Positions 28,516-37,617 of a stretch of 64,000 nt of DNA are shown here, piece after piece. Under the pieces are notes generated by a model that saw only the letters and a list, made by a program, of their open reading frames with translations, was not told the origin of the DNA and ran no database searches. The position numbers and the translations under genes were made by a program. Positions within the stretch are counted from its first letter, which is position 1. Each line of letters opens with the position of its first letter. This stretch comes from Mycobacterium paraffinicum. Lineage in GTDB: Bacteria; Actinomycetota; Actinomycetes; Mycobacteriales; Mycobacteriaceae. The stretch covers positions 1 through 64,000 of the forward strand of contig NZ_MPNT01000010.1 of the NCBI RefSeq assembly GCF_001907675.1, written 5' to 3'.

Positions 28516-29592
28516 ATGAGTGCTGTCGTATCGATTCCGCGGTATCCCGCCGACGTGACCCCGCAATGGCTATCGGCCGCGCTCAGCCGACGCGGCGCAC
28601 CCGTCGAGGTCGCCGACGTGGACGTGGCGGCGATCGGCACGGGCCAAACGGGTGCGACCTACCGGGTGCGCGCCCGGTACGCCACGGACCCCGGTGACTT
28701 GCCGCAGACCTTCGTCATCAAACTGCCGGCCCAGGACGAGACTGTGCGCGACCGGGTCGTCATCGGCTATCGCAGCGAATGCGCGTTCTATTCGTCCGTG
28801 GCGCACCGGGTGCAGGTGCCGACGCCGGAATGCTTCTACTCCGAGATCACCGAGGATGCAATGGATTTCGCGTTGCTGCTCGCCGACCAGGCGCCGGCTG
28901 TGCAGGGCGATCAGCTCGCCGGGTGCGGCGAGACCGAAGCGCGCCTCGCGGTTACCGCGCTGGCCGGGCTGCACGCGCCCAGTTGGTGTGATCCCGTATG
29001 GCTCGACTTCCCGGGCATCGCTTTCGCCAGGCCGGACGAGGCGGGCGCCGGCGGCATGGGTGAAGTGGCGAAGATGAGCGCCGAGATCACGCTGGACAAG
29101 CTGGGCGACCGGATGAGCGCCGCGGACCGCGAGACCTTCAGCGCGGCAATGGGTTTGGTCACACCGTGGCTGCTCTGCGAGTATGACCGGTTCGCCCTGC
29201 TGCACGGCGACTTCCGCCTGGATAACCTGCTCTTCGATCCCGATCGGACCCGGGTCAGCGTGGTCGACTGGCAGACGCTCGGCGTCGGTTTGCCGGCCAG
29301 GGATCTCGCCTACTTCACCGCGACGAGCCTCAATTCGCAGCTGCGCGCGAGCATCGAAGAACGGCTCGCCGCCGACTATCACCGCGCGCTGGTGGCATGC
29401 GGGGTCACCGGCTATGACCGCGAAACGTGTTGGCGCGATTACCGGCTCGGGGTGTTGCAGGCGCCGCTGATCTCCGCGCTGGGGTTCGCGTTCGCGGCCG
29501 CCACCGAACGGGGCGACGACATGGTCCTGACCATGCTCGGCCGCGGCTGCCAGGCGATCCGCGAGCTGGGGGCGCTGGAACTGATCAGCTGA
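28516..29592 (+). CDS. Aminoglycoside phosphotransferase-fold (APH/ChoK) kinase-like protein
   Basis: 358 aa from ATG 28516 (MSAVVSIPRYPADV), with AGGAGG upstream; an earlier in-frame ATG at 28459 adds an unlikely leader. The catalytic loop HGDFRLDNLLFD and metal-binding VSVVDWQTL identify the protein-kinase-like APH fold. The glycine loop is IGTGQTGATYRV and the ATP lysine is in TFVIKLPAQDE. The family includes ecdysteroid- and CoA-ester-associated kinases; the substrate here is unknown. It ends in an eight-base overlap with the convergent regulator gene. Confidence 0.85.
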   Translation: MSAVVSIPRYPADVTPQWLSAALSRRGAPVEVADVDVAAIGTGQTGATYRVRARYATDPGDLPQTFVIKLPAQDETVRDRVVIGYRSECAFYSSVAHRVQVPTPECFYSEITEDAMDFALLLADQAPAVQGDQLAGCGETEARLAVTALAGLHAPSWCDPVWLDFPGIAFARPDEAGAGGMGEVAKMSAEITLDKLGDRMSAADRETFSAAMGLVTPWLLCEYDRFALLHGDFRLDNLLFDPDRTRVSVVDWQTLGVGLPARDLAYFTATSLNSQLRASIEERLAADYHRALVACGVTGYDRETCWRDYRLGVLQAPLISALGFAFAAATERGDDMVLTMLGRGCQAIRELGALELIS

Positions 29593-32500
29593 CCGACCGG
29601 CGAACCGCTTCCTGCGCCAGCCGCATGCGCGAACCAACGCCTAGCTTCGCGTACACGTGGGTGAGGTGTGTCTGCACGGTGCGCGGTGAGATGAACAGCC
29701 GGTCACCGATGTCTTTATTGCCCAATCCCTCGCTGACGAGGCGGACGACGTCGCGTTCCGTCGGGGTCAGCGAGTCCCAGCCCATCGGCGGACGTTTGCG
29801 TTCGCCGCGGCCGCGTCGCGCGTAGGCGACCGCCTCATCGGTGGACAGGACCGTGCCCGCGTCCCACGCGGCGCCGAATTCCGTCTCACCTAATGCGTTC
29901 CGGCTCGCGGTCACCGACGCCGCGTAGTCGGAGTCGTACACCCGGAAGCGCACGATGCCGGTCCGCTCGCGGACCGCGTGCGCCGCCCCGAAAAGCCGCG
30001 CCGCTTCCAGGTGGTTGCCGGCGTCCTGGGTCAAACCGGCGAGCAGCTCGAGCAGGTCGGGAACGAACAAGTGGGCTTGCGTCTCGACCGCACGGGCTAG
30101 CGCGTCTTGGACGTCGCGTTCAGCCAGCCCCGGCTTCTTCTCCGCCATGGCCACGCGGGCGCGGGTCGAAAGCGCCTGTACCGTGAACCATCCCCTCGCG
30201 TCGGCAAGGTCTTCCTCGGCGAAGCGGCGTGCCGATGCCAGATCGCCACGGGCGAGTGCGACCTGTGCCGAGGGCTTAGCTGTGGTGGTCACAAGCGGCC
30301 ATGCGCCGAACCGCTCGCGCGTCGTGTCGCTGGCTTCGGCGGCCGCGGCGACATCGCCGTCCGCCAGCGCCGCGAACGCCAGTGCCGCGTACACCACCCC
30401 TTCCTGATACCGCCCGATGTCCGCTGCGCCGTCGAGCGCCTCGAGCGCCAAGGTCCGGCCTTCCGCCGCCCGTCCACTGTGTGCCAGTACATGACTGAGT
30501 CCGGAGCGGACATTGACCTGCCAGATCAAGGCATGCGCCGCATCCGCTTCGTCCATCAATTCGCGATCCCGGGCTTCGGCTCCGGCGACGTCGCCTCGTA
30601 CCCATTGCACTCCTGCGAGACACCACCTGCACCCACGCGCATAGCCACGGTCGCCGACCTCGTCGGCGAGGTCTCGGCCCTCTGTGGCGGCGGCGACCGC
30701 AACATCCAGATCTCCCGCGCCGACCATGGCGCTGAGCGCCTGGCTGTAGAGGAGTTGACACAGTCGCCAACGGTCGCCCATCGCTCGGATCAGGTTCTCC
30801 GCCTCCGACAAGTACGGGCGAGCGATTTCGGCGTTCCAGGCCGCGAGGCGTCCGCAAACGGTGAGGCTGTGGGCCAGCAATACGGGATCGTCCACGTCAC
30901 GGGCGATGGCCAGCGAGCGTTGAGCCCGTGCAAAACTCTCCGCGTCGCGCATGTTGTCCAGAAATGCCTTGTCGGCCAGCGCGCGAGCCATCGCGCTGGG
31001 TGCCACGTCCGCACCCGCGGCCTCGGCGTCGGCCAGGACCAGGTCAAGCCAAGCGGACCCTTCCTTGAGGCGACCCCGCGAAAGCCAGTACGGCTGTAGG
31101 GAAGTGACGAGATGTAACGCCCGATCTGTCTCACGGCCTTCGCGGCTCCACGCGAATGCGGCCCGCAGATTGTCGATGTCGATCTCAGCCTGATCGAACA
31201 GAGACTCCATGTTCGTATTCACCCGAGCGTCGAGCCCCGCCGCCATCGAGGTGAAATGGTCACGGTGCCGATCCCGGACGGCGATCGCCTCCGCCGACTC
31301 GCCCAGCTTCTCCTGCGCATACTGGCGGATGGTTTCCAGCAGCCGGTATCGGGTTAGGCCGTTGACGGACTCGCTTATCACCAATGATTTGTCGACGAGA
31401 AGCGCTAGCACATCCAAAACCTGGTGGTGCTCTAAGTCATTGTCGCACACCACCTTCGCGCAGGATTCGACGTCGAAACCGCCCGCGAACACCCCCAGCC
31501 GGCGGAACAGGATCCGTTCGGGTTCGGTCAGCAACGCGTGCGACCAATCCACCGACGCACGAAGTGTCTGCTGGCGGCGCACCGCGGTTCGCGATCCGCC
31601 GGTCAGCAACCGGAACCGGTCTTGCAGGCCGGCGAGAATCTCCGCGGGTGACAGCGCGCGAACCCGTGCCGCCGCCAACTCAATCGCCAACGGCATGCCG
31701 TCCAGGCGACGGCAGATCTCGTCAATCGCGCGCGCATCGGCATCGTTGGTGTGGAAGCCCGGTTGGGCATGGCGGGCGCGATCGTTGAACAGGAGAACGG
31801 CATCTTCCGCCAACGACAACGACGGCACGCGCCACGTCACCTCACCGTTCATGCCAATCGGCTCGCGACTCGTCGTCAGCACCGTCAACCGCGGACAGCC
31901 CGCCAACGCGGCATTGGCGAGGGCAGCGCTGGCGTCCAGCAGGTGCTCACAGTTGTCGAGCACCATCAACATGTGCCGGTCGCCGATGAATTGCAGGACG
32001 CTCTTCTCAGGAGAGCGCCCGGGTTCCTCCGGCAGTCCCAACGCCCGCGCGGTCGTCATCGGCACCAGGGTGGGGTCGGTCAGCGGCGCGAGGTCCACAT
32101 AACAGACCCCGTCGGCGTAGTCGTTGCAGATGGAGGCCGCGACCCGAGCGGCCAGGCGGGTCTTACCCACCCCACCGGCACCGGTCAATGTCACCAACCT
32201 GCTCCGCGCGAGAAGGTCCCGTACCTCGGCCATTTCCGCGTCACGGCCGACGAAGCTGGTCAGCTCGGCCGGAAGATGTTGAGTGACAGGCATTTCACGC
32301 TTGCGCAACGGAGGAAAATCGTTGCATAGATCGTGATGGCAGAGTTGCACCACACGTTCCGGTCGGGGAAGGTCCCGCAGGGGGTGGATGCCGAGGTCAA
32401 TCAACCACAGATCATCCGGGAGTGTGTCAGCCACCAGATCGCTCGTGGTGCCGGACAGCAGCGTCTGGCCGCCATGAGCGAGCTCGCGGAGTCGTGCCGT

Positions 32501-32899
32501 CCGGTTGATCGCCGGGCCGACGTAGTTGTTCTCGTCGCGCAGCTGAACCTCACCGGTATGCAACCCGATCCGTAGCCGCAATGGCGCCAGGGGTGCACGC
32601 TGCAACGCGAGCGCGCACGCCACCGCATCGGACGCCCGATTGAACGCAATCACGAAGCTGTCGCCCTCGCCCTGTTCGACTGGGCGAACGCCGCGGTGAA
32701 TGCCCACCACCTCGGCCAGCGTCTGGTCCAGGTTGGCGATTGCCGCGGTCATCTCCGCGGGCTGAGAGTTCCAGAGTTGGGTCGAACCTTGGACGTCGGC
32801 CAACAACAGTGTGACGGTGCCGGTGGGCAAAGGCTCGTTCATTGCCGCGTCGCTCCAGTCCAACGGCGGCACGTCCGCCCGTGGATCGATTTCGCTCAT
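29585..32899 (-). CDS. Adenylate cyclase-domain / NB-ARC ATPase / TPR / LuxR-HTH regulator
   Basis: 1104 aa from ATG 32899 (MSEIDPRAD); an ATG 36 bases upstream is also possible. Domains: class III cyclase (about 25-190), STAND/NB-ARC ATPase with P-loop TGAGGVGKTRLA (near 250), TPR-like helices (about 600-1000), and a C-terminal LuxR helix-turn-helix (LTPTERDVVRLVSEGL, then DIGDRLFISPRTVQTHL). The cyclase keeps metal aspartates D35 and D80 and N132/R136, but the substrate-specifying Lys and Asp are Gln76 and Asn125, as reported for M. tuberculosis Rv0386. It resembles Rv1358, which is also near irtB in M. tuberculosis. It is likely an ATP-dependent sensor-regulator with weak or altered cyclase activity. 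Confidence 0.9.
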   Translation of the reverse strand: MSEIDPRADVPPLDWSDAAMNEPLPTGTVTLLLADVQGSTQLWNSQPAEMTAAIANLDQTLAEVVGIHRGVRPVEQGEGDSFVIAFNRASDAVACALALQRAPLAPLRLRIGLHTGEVQLRDENNYVGPAINRTARLRELAHGGQTLLSGTTSDLVADTLPDDLWLIDLGIHPLRDLPRPERVVQLCHHDLCNDFPPLRKREMPVTQHLPAELTSFVGRDAEMAEVRDLLARSRLVTLTGAGGVGKTRLAARVAASICNDYADGVCYVDLAPLTDPTLVPMTTARALGLPEEPGRSPEKSVLQFIGDRHMLMVLDNCEHLLDASAALANAALAGCPRLTVLTTSREPIGMNGEVTWRVPSLSLAEDAVLLFNDRARHAQPGFHTNDADARAIDEICRRLDGMPLAIELAAARVRALSPAEILAGLQDRFRLLTGGSRTAVRRQQTLRASVDWSHALLTEPERILFRRLGVFAGGFDVESCAKVVCDNDLEHHQVLDVLALLVDKSLVISESVNGLTRYRLLETIRQYAQEKLGESAEAIAVRDRHRDHFTSMAAGLDARVNTNMESLFDQAEIDIDNLRAAFAWSREGRETDRALHLVTSLQPYWLSRGRLKEGSAWLDLVLADAEAAGADVAPSAMARALADKAFLDNMRDAESFARAQRSLAIARDVDDPVLLAHSLTVCGRLAAWNAEIARPYLSEAENLIRAMGDRWRLCQLLYSQALSAMVGAGDLDVAVAAATEGRDLADEVGDRGYARGCRWCLAGVQWVRGDVAGAEARDRELMDEADAAHALIWQVNVRSGLSHVLAHSGRAAEGRTLALEALDGAADIGRYQEGVVYAALAFAALADGDVAAAAEASDTTRERFGAWPLVTTTAKPSAQVALARGDLASARRFAEEDLADARGWFTVQALSTRARVAMAEKKPGLAERDVQDALARAVETQAHLFVPDLLELLAGLTQDAGNHLEAARLFGAAHAVRERTGIVRFRVYDSDYAASVTASRNALGETEFGAAWDAGTVLSTDEAVAYARRGRGERKRPPMGWDSLTPTERDVVRLVSEGLGNKDIGDRLFISPRTVQTHLTHVYAKLGVGSRMRLAQEAVRRSVS

Positions 32900-33000
32900 G
32901 TTAGCCAGCATGGCGCGACCGCAACCGGCAAACATCCGCGGATGCGCGTAGATTTCGCGCGACGACGCGAGCGCTACGTGCGGCGTTTGGTTCGAGACCT

Positions 33001-33426
33001 CTACAGGTCGCCGGTGAAGTCGGCGCTCATCCAGCGGTCGGGGCGGATCGTGTACATCACTTCTTCCACGCCCTCCATGCTTCGGACGAACGCCCGCCCG
33101 CCGTCCTCGCCGAGGTATCGGATGGCGATGGCCTCCTGCAGGTCGGCCGGGGCCGGATTGGCGGTCTCGGTGACGGTGCCCTCGACGACCACGTATTGAT
33201 ACGGGGGCTCCTCGCGCTGGACCACCAACGTCACCGCGCCGGCCCGCTCGATGAGTCGCGCCTTGCGGCTGGACGCCCCGGTCATGATCCGGATGTCTCC
33301 GCCGGGGGTGTAGTCGTACCAGATCGGGACGCTGGCCGGGGGACGGCCATCGGCCGCCACGGACAACACGGCCACGTGCTTGCCGGCCAGAAATTCCTGA
33401 CGTTCGCTCTCGGTGAAGGCTTTCAT
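33001..33426 (-). CDS. PNPOx-fold (pyridoxamine oxidase-like, FMN/F420) protein
   Basis: 141 aa. The split-barrel flavin fold is indicated by HVAVLSVAADGRPPASVPIWYDY, then IMTGASSRKARLIERAGAVTLVVQ and a C-terminal IRPDRWMSADF. Mycobacteria have many such FMN- or F420-dependent small reductases of unknown substrate. It stands alone between the large regulator and the SDR gene, on the same strand as both. Confidence 0.85.
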   Translation of the reverse strand: MKAFTESERQEFLAGKHVAVLSVAADGRPPASVPIWYDYTPGGDIRIMTGASSRKARLIERAGAVTLVVQREEPPYQYVVVEGTVTETANPAPADLQEAIAIRYLGEDGGRAFVRSMEGVEEVMYTIRPDRWMSADFTGDL

Positions 33427-33472
33427 GTGCCCTGCAAGCCCCTATCCCGCGTGATCTATTCCCAACGCCCGG

Positions 33473-34294
33473 TCAGTATTGCGTCGAGCCCTGGTCGACC
33501 GGGATCCGGGCGGCGGTGATCTTGCGCGACTCGTCGCTGGCGAGCCAGCACACGGTATCGGCGATCTCCTCCGGTTCGGCCATCCAGTCGGGCAGGAACG
33601 GCGTGAGCACGTTGGACAACTGCGGGTTGGTCTCGACGGCCTTGCCCACGGCGGTGACCATGTCGCCGGTGCCCATCGGCGTGTTCACCGGCCCCGGATG
33701 CACGCTGTTGACCCGGATCGAATGCTTGCCCAACTCGGCGGCAAAGGCCCGCGCCATCCCCGTGACGGCGTGCTTGCTGGCGGTGTAGTGCACCATGAAC
33801 GGCTGCATCTTCATACCGGCCGCGGAACTGATCAAGATGATCGAGCCGCCGCGACCCCCTTCGATGATCTTGTCCGCCCCGGCCATCACTGTGTTCCAGG
33901 TGCCCGTCACGTTGATGTCGATGATGTCGCGGAAGTCCTCCGGCGTGATGTTGTTCCAGGGCTGCGGGGCGGCAACGCCGGCGTTGGCGACGATGATGTC
34001 CAACCGCCCGAGCGCGGCGACACCGTCGTCGACGGCCCCGCGAAGCGCCTCGAAGTCGCGGGTATCCACGACCGACGCGACGATCCGGCGGTTGGTCTCT
34101 TCGACCAGTCGTACGGTCTCGTTTAGGTCCTCGGGAGTGGCCGGGTCATATGGGACGCAGGGCGGCAGCTTGCCTGCGATGTCGACGGCGATGATGTCGG
34201 CGCCCTCTTGCGCCAGCCGCAACGCGTGCGCCCGGCCCTGGCCGCGGGCGGCCCCGGTGATGAAGGCGACTCTGCCCGAGAGCTTGCCCGCCAT
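33473..34294 (-). CDS. Mycofactocin-coupled SDR-family oxidoreductase
   Basis: 273 aa. The Rossmann motif TGAARGQGRAHALRLAQEGA and catalytic Ser...YTASK are present. An insertion after beta-2 (DIAGKLPPCVPYDPATPEDL) is typical of mycofactocin-dependent SDRs, which hold NAD tightly and are re-oxidised by mycofactocin. The C-terminus ends VDQGSTQY. It is coupled to the preceding acyl-CoA dehydrogenase by a TAATG overlap, suggesting oxidation of an alcohol or hydroxyacyl intermediate in the same pathway. The substrate is not known. Confidence 0.9.
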   Translation of the reverse strand: MAGKLSGRVAFITGAARGQGRAHALRLAQEGADIIAVDIAGKLPPCVPYDPATPEDLNETVRLVEETNRRIVASVVDTRDFEALRGAVDDGVAALGRLDIIVANAGVAAPQPWNNITPEDFRDIIDINVTGTWNTVMAGADKIIEGGRGGSIILISSAAGMKMQPFMVHYTASKHAVTGMARAFAAELGKHSIRVNSVHPGPVNTPMGTGDMVTAVGKAVETNPQLSNVLTPFLPDWMAEPEEIADTVCWLASDESRKITAARIPVDQGSTQY

Positions 34295-35487
34295 TAACGC
34301 TCCTTCGTTGTGGTCGTGCGCTGCACCGCTTTGACGAGGTTGGATCCGATGATCAGGCGCTGAATCTCGCTGGTGCCCTCGTAGAGCCGCAGCAGCCGCA
34401 CGTCGCGGTAGATCCGCTCGACAGGGACCCCACGCATGTAGCCGCTGCCGCCGTGCACCTGCACCGCCAGATCGGCGACGTTGCCGGCCATCTCGGTGCA
34501 GAACAGCTTGGCCGCCGACGGCGCGACCCTGCGGTCCTCGCCGGAGACCCACAACCGCGCGGCCTCGCGCACCAGCGCGCGGCCGGCGAGCACTCCGGTC
34601 TGCTGGTCGGCGATCATCGCCTGAACCAACTGGAACTGTCCGATCGGCGTGCCGCCCTGCGTCGCGGTGGCGGCGTAGGAGACGGATTCGTCGAGCGCGC
34701 GTTGCGCGGCGCCCACCGCGAGGGCCGCGATGTGGACCCGGCCCCGCGCCAGCGAGGTCATCGCCGCTCGATAGCCGATGTCTTCGCTGCCGCCGATCAG
34801 TGCGCCGCCCTCCACCCGGACGTCGTTGAAGCCGACGTCGGCGGTCCACGCGCCTTCCTGGCCCATCTTGGCGTCCTTGGCGCCGACTTCGACGCCCGGT
34901 GCGTCCGCCGGGACCAGAAATACGGCGATCCCGGGACCCTGGTCGTCGGCCGGCCGGGTGCGCGCGAACACCACGAACAGGTCGGCGACGGGCGCGTTGG
35001 TGATGAACCGCTTCTGCCCGGAGATCACCCAATCGCCTTGGTCGCGAACGGCTTTGGTCCGCAGTCCGGCCGGGTTCGATCCGGCGCCCGGCTCAGTCAA
35101 CGCAAACGAGGCGACGACGTCGCCGGACGCCATCGATTCCAGCCAGCGGGCCTTTTGCTCGTCGGTGCCGAAGCCGACCAGGACCTGGCCCGCGATGCCG
35201 TTGTTGGTGCCGAACATCGAGCGCAGCGCCAGCGATGTGTAACCCAATTCCATGGCCAGCTCGACATCTTGCATCAGGTTCAGGCCGAGGCCGCCCCACT
35301 GCTGCGGGACCGCGTAGCCGAATAGCCCCATCTTCTTGGCCTGCTCACGCAGGTCATCGGGCACCCGATCCTCGGCGAGAATCTCCTGTTCGCGCGGGAC
35401 CACGGCCGTGCGAACGAAGTGACGGGTCTGGGCCAAGATCTCCTGGAAATCGTCGTCGGAGACCTCGGGTTGTTCGGCAGTGGTCAT
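34294..35487 (-). CDS. Acyl-CoA dehydrogenase
   Basis: 397 aa from ATG 35487 (MTTAEQPEV), preceded by GGAG; an ATG five codons earlier is an alternative. The FAD and substrate blocks are clear: FALTEPGAGSNPAGL, ISGQKRFITNAP, QLVQAMIADQQ and the C-terminal LYEGTSEIQRLIIG, where the glutamate is the catalytic base. It introduces the alpha-beta double bond in an acyl-CoA. First gene of a two-gene minus-strand unit with the SDR; divergent from fabG2. Confidence 0.92.
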   Translation of the reverse strand: MTTAEQPEVSDDDFQEILAQTRHFVRTAVVPREQEILAEDRVPDDLREQAKKMGLFGYAVPQQWGGLGLNLMQDVELAMELGYTSLALRSMFGTNNGIAGQVLVGFGTDEQKARWLESMASGDVVASFALTEPGAGSNPAGLRTKAVRDQGDWVISGQKRFITNAPVADLFVVFARTRPADDQGPGIAVFLVPADAPGVEVGAKDAKMGQEGAWTADVGFNDVRVEGGALIGGSEDIGYRAAMTSLARGRVHIAALAVGAAQRALDESVSYAATATQGGTPIGQFQLVQAMIADQQTGVLAGRALVREAARLWVSGEDRRVAPSAAKLFCTEMAGNVADLAVQVHGGSGYMRGVPVERIYRDVRLLRLYEGTSEIQRLIIGSNLVKAVQRTTTTKER

Positions 35488-35580
35488 AGGCGGACGCTCC
35501 ATCGTTGGCAGTGGCGGGTCGCTCAGCCGCGAGCGGCCGGCCGGTTCAAGGGCGCGGGGTGGGAACCCGGCACCGGAGCA

Positions 35581-35604
35581 GATCCTATATGAAATATGAT
35601 ATTC
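35581..35604. promoter_or_regulatory. AT-rich divergent promoter/operator between acyl-CoA dehydrogenase and fabG2
   Basis: The sequence CTATATGAAATATGATAT is strikingly AT-rich in a GC-rich context and is an imperfect palindrome (6 of 8 pairs in ATATGAAATATGATAT). It contains TATGAT, a good mycobacterial -10 element for the plus-strand operon about 55 bases from its start. The GntR protein encoded at the end of that operon is a candidate ligand. Function is inferred from position. Confidence 0.55.
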
Positions 35605-35653
35605 GACTGCCGGGGTGTCCCCGGGGACGAAAGCAGGGGGAGGCGGGAATCAG

Positions 35654-36394
35654 GTGTCGATGCTGACAGGTCAGACCGCGGTGATCACCGGCGGTGCGCA
35701 GGGACTGGGTCTGGCCATCGCGGAACGCTTTGTCGCCGAGGGGGCGCGAGTCGTGCTGGGCGATGTCAATCTCGAAGAAACCCGGGTGGTGGCGAAGCAG
35801 TTGGGCGGTGACGACGTCGCGGTCGCGGTCCGCTGCGATGTCACGCAGGCGGCCGACGTTGAGACCCTGATTCAGACCGCCGTCGAGCGTTTCGGCGGCC
35901 TGGACATCATGGTCAACAACGCCGGGATCACCCGCGACGCGACGATGCGCAAGATGACCGAGGAGCAGTTCGATCAGGTCATCGCCGTGCACCTGAAGGG
36001 CACCTGGAATGGGACCCGGCTGGCCGCCGCCGTCATGCGGGAAAACAAGCGCGGCGTCATCATCAACATGTCCTCGGTGTCGGGGAAGGTCGGCATGGTC
36101 GGCCAGACCAACTACTCGGCCGCCAAGGCAGGCATCGTCGGCATGACCAAGGCTGCCGCCAAGGAGCTGGCCCACCTGGGCGTCCGGGTGAACGCGATCG
36201 CCCCCGGTTTGATCCGCTCCGCGATGACGGAGGCGATGCCGCAACGCATTTGGGATTCGAAGGTTGCCGAGGTGCCGATGGGTCGGGCCGGCGAGCCCAG
36301 CGAGGTCGCCAGCGTGGCGCTGTTCTTGGCTTCCGACCTGTCCTCGTACATGACCGGCACCGTCATGGAGATCACCGGCGGCCGGCATCTATGA
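35654..36394 (+). CDS. fabG2: 3-oxoacyl-reductase-like SDR, FabG2 (Rv1350) ortholog
   Basis: 246 aa from GTG 35654 ([14 protein letters not shown]), with GGGGGAGGCGGG upstream; this start aligns with M. tuberculosis FabG2 better than the ATG at 35615. The cofactor motif [15 protein letters not shown], the NNAGIT block and catalytic S/YSAAK ([12 protein letters not shown]) are present. It reduces or oxidises 3-oxo/3-hydroxyacyl thioesters. First gene of a tightly overlapping five-gene operon. In M. tuberculosis fabG2 directly follows irtB; here about 7 kb of other genes intervene. Confidence 0.92.
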   Translation: MSMLTGQTAVITGGAQGLGLAIAERFVAEGARVVLGDVNLEETRVVAKQLGGDDVAVAVRCDVTQAADVETLIQTAVERFGGLDIMVNNAGITRDATMRKMTEEQFDQVIAVHLKGTWNGTRLAAAVMRENKRGVIINMSSVSGKVGMVGQTNYSAAKAGIVGMTKAAAKELAHLGVRVNAIAPGLIRSAMTEAMPQRIWDSKVAEVPMGRAGEPSEVASVALFLASDLSSYMTGTVMEITGGRHL

Positions 36395-37617
36395 GCGCGA
36401 TGCGCGAGACCGTTGTCTGCGAACCCGTCCGGACCCCGATCGGCCGCTACGGCGGGGTGTTCAAGTCGCTGACCGCCGTCGACCTCGGGGTCGCGGCGCT
36501 GAAGGGTCTGCTCGAACGGACGGGAATCTCGCCCGACGCGGTGCAGGACGTCATCCTCGGCCACTGCTACCCGAGCAGTGAGGCGCCCGCGATCGGACGG
36601 GTGGTGGCGCTGGATGCCGGGCTGCCGGTGACCGTTCCGGGGATGCAGGTCGACCGCCGCTGCGGCTCGGGCCTGCAGGCGGTGATCCAGGCGTGCCTGC
36701 AGGTGGGCAACGGCGACCACGACCTCGTCGTCGCCGGCGGCTGCGAAAGCATGAGCAACGTCGCGTTCTACTCCACCGACATGCGGTGGGGCGGCGCGCG
36801 AACCGGCGTCCGGGTGCACGACGGGCTGGCGCGTGGCCGCACCACCGCCGGTGGTCGGCACCACCCGGTGCCCGGCGGCATGCTGGAGACGGCCGAGAAC
36901 CTGCGCCGCCAGTACGGCATCCCGCGGCTGGAACAAGACGAGCTGGCCGTGCGGTCGCACCAGCGCGCGGTGGCCGCGCAGAAGGACGGCGTGTTGGCCG
37001 AGGAGATCATTCCCGTCTCGGTGCCCACCCGCACGGGCGAGGAGCTGATCGACACCGACGAACATCCGCGCGCCGACACCTCGGTCGAGTCGTTGGGCAA
37101 GCTCAAACCCGTGCTGGCGAGCGAGGATTCGGAGGCGACGGTCACCGCCGGCAACGCCAGCGGGCAGAACGATGCGGCGTCGATGTGCGTGGTGACCACG
37201 CCGGAGAAGGCGCGCGAATGCGGTCTGACGCCGCTGGTGCGGCTGGTGTCGTGGGGGTTGGCCGGGGTGGCGCCCCGCATCATGGGCATCGGCCCGGTGC
37301 CGGCCACCGAGGCGGCGCTTGGTAAGGCAGGCCTGCGGCTGTCCAACATCGACCTGATCGAACTGAACGAAGCCTTTGCCGCGCAAGCGCTCGCCGTGAT
37401 GCGCGAATGGAACTTCGGCGCCGCCGACCACGAGCGGACGAACGTGCACGGATCGGGAATCTCCCTGGGCCACCCGGTTGGTGCGACGGGTGGGCGGATG
37501 CTGGCCACACTGGCGCGCGAGCTCAACCGTCGCGAGGCGCGCTATGGGTTGGAGACCATGTGCATCGGCGGCGGCCAGGGTCTCGCCGCGGTGTTCGAGC
37601 GGGTCGCCTCGACGTGA
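36391..37617 (+). CDS. Acetyl-CoA C-acetyltransferase (thiolase)
   Basis: 408 aa from the ATG overlapping the fabG2 stop. Active-site residues are visible: nucleophile cysteine in [12 protein letters not shown], histidine in [16 protein letters not shown] and the second cysteine in [13 protein letters not shown]. It would release acetyl-CoA or propionyl-CoA from a 3-oxoacyl-CoA made by the neighbouring dehydrogenase. The stop overlaps the CoA-transferase start (GTGA). Confidence 0.93.
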   Translation: MSAMRETVVCEPVRTPIGRYGGVFKSLTAVDLGVAALKGLLERTGISPDAVQDVILGHCYPSSEAPAIGRVVALDAGLPVTVPGMQVDRRCGSGLQAVIQACLQVGNGDHDLVVAGGCESMSNVAFYSTDMRWGGARTGVRVHDGLARGRTTAGGRHHPVPGGMLETAENLRRQYGIPRLEQDELAVRSHQRAVAAQKDGVLAEEIIPVSVPTRTGEELIDTDEHPRADTSVESLGKLKPVLASEDSEATVTAGNASGQNDAASMCVVTTPEKARECGLTPLVRLVSWGLAGVAPRIMGIGPVPATEAALGKAGLRLSNIDLIELNEAFAAQALAVMREWNFGAADHERTNVHGSGISLGHPVGATGGRMLATLARELNRREARYGLETMCIGGGQGLAAVFERVAST

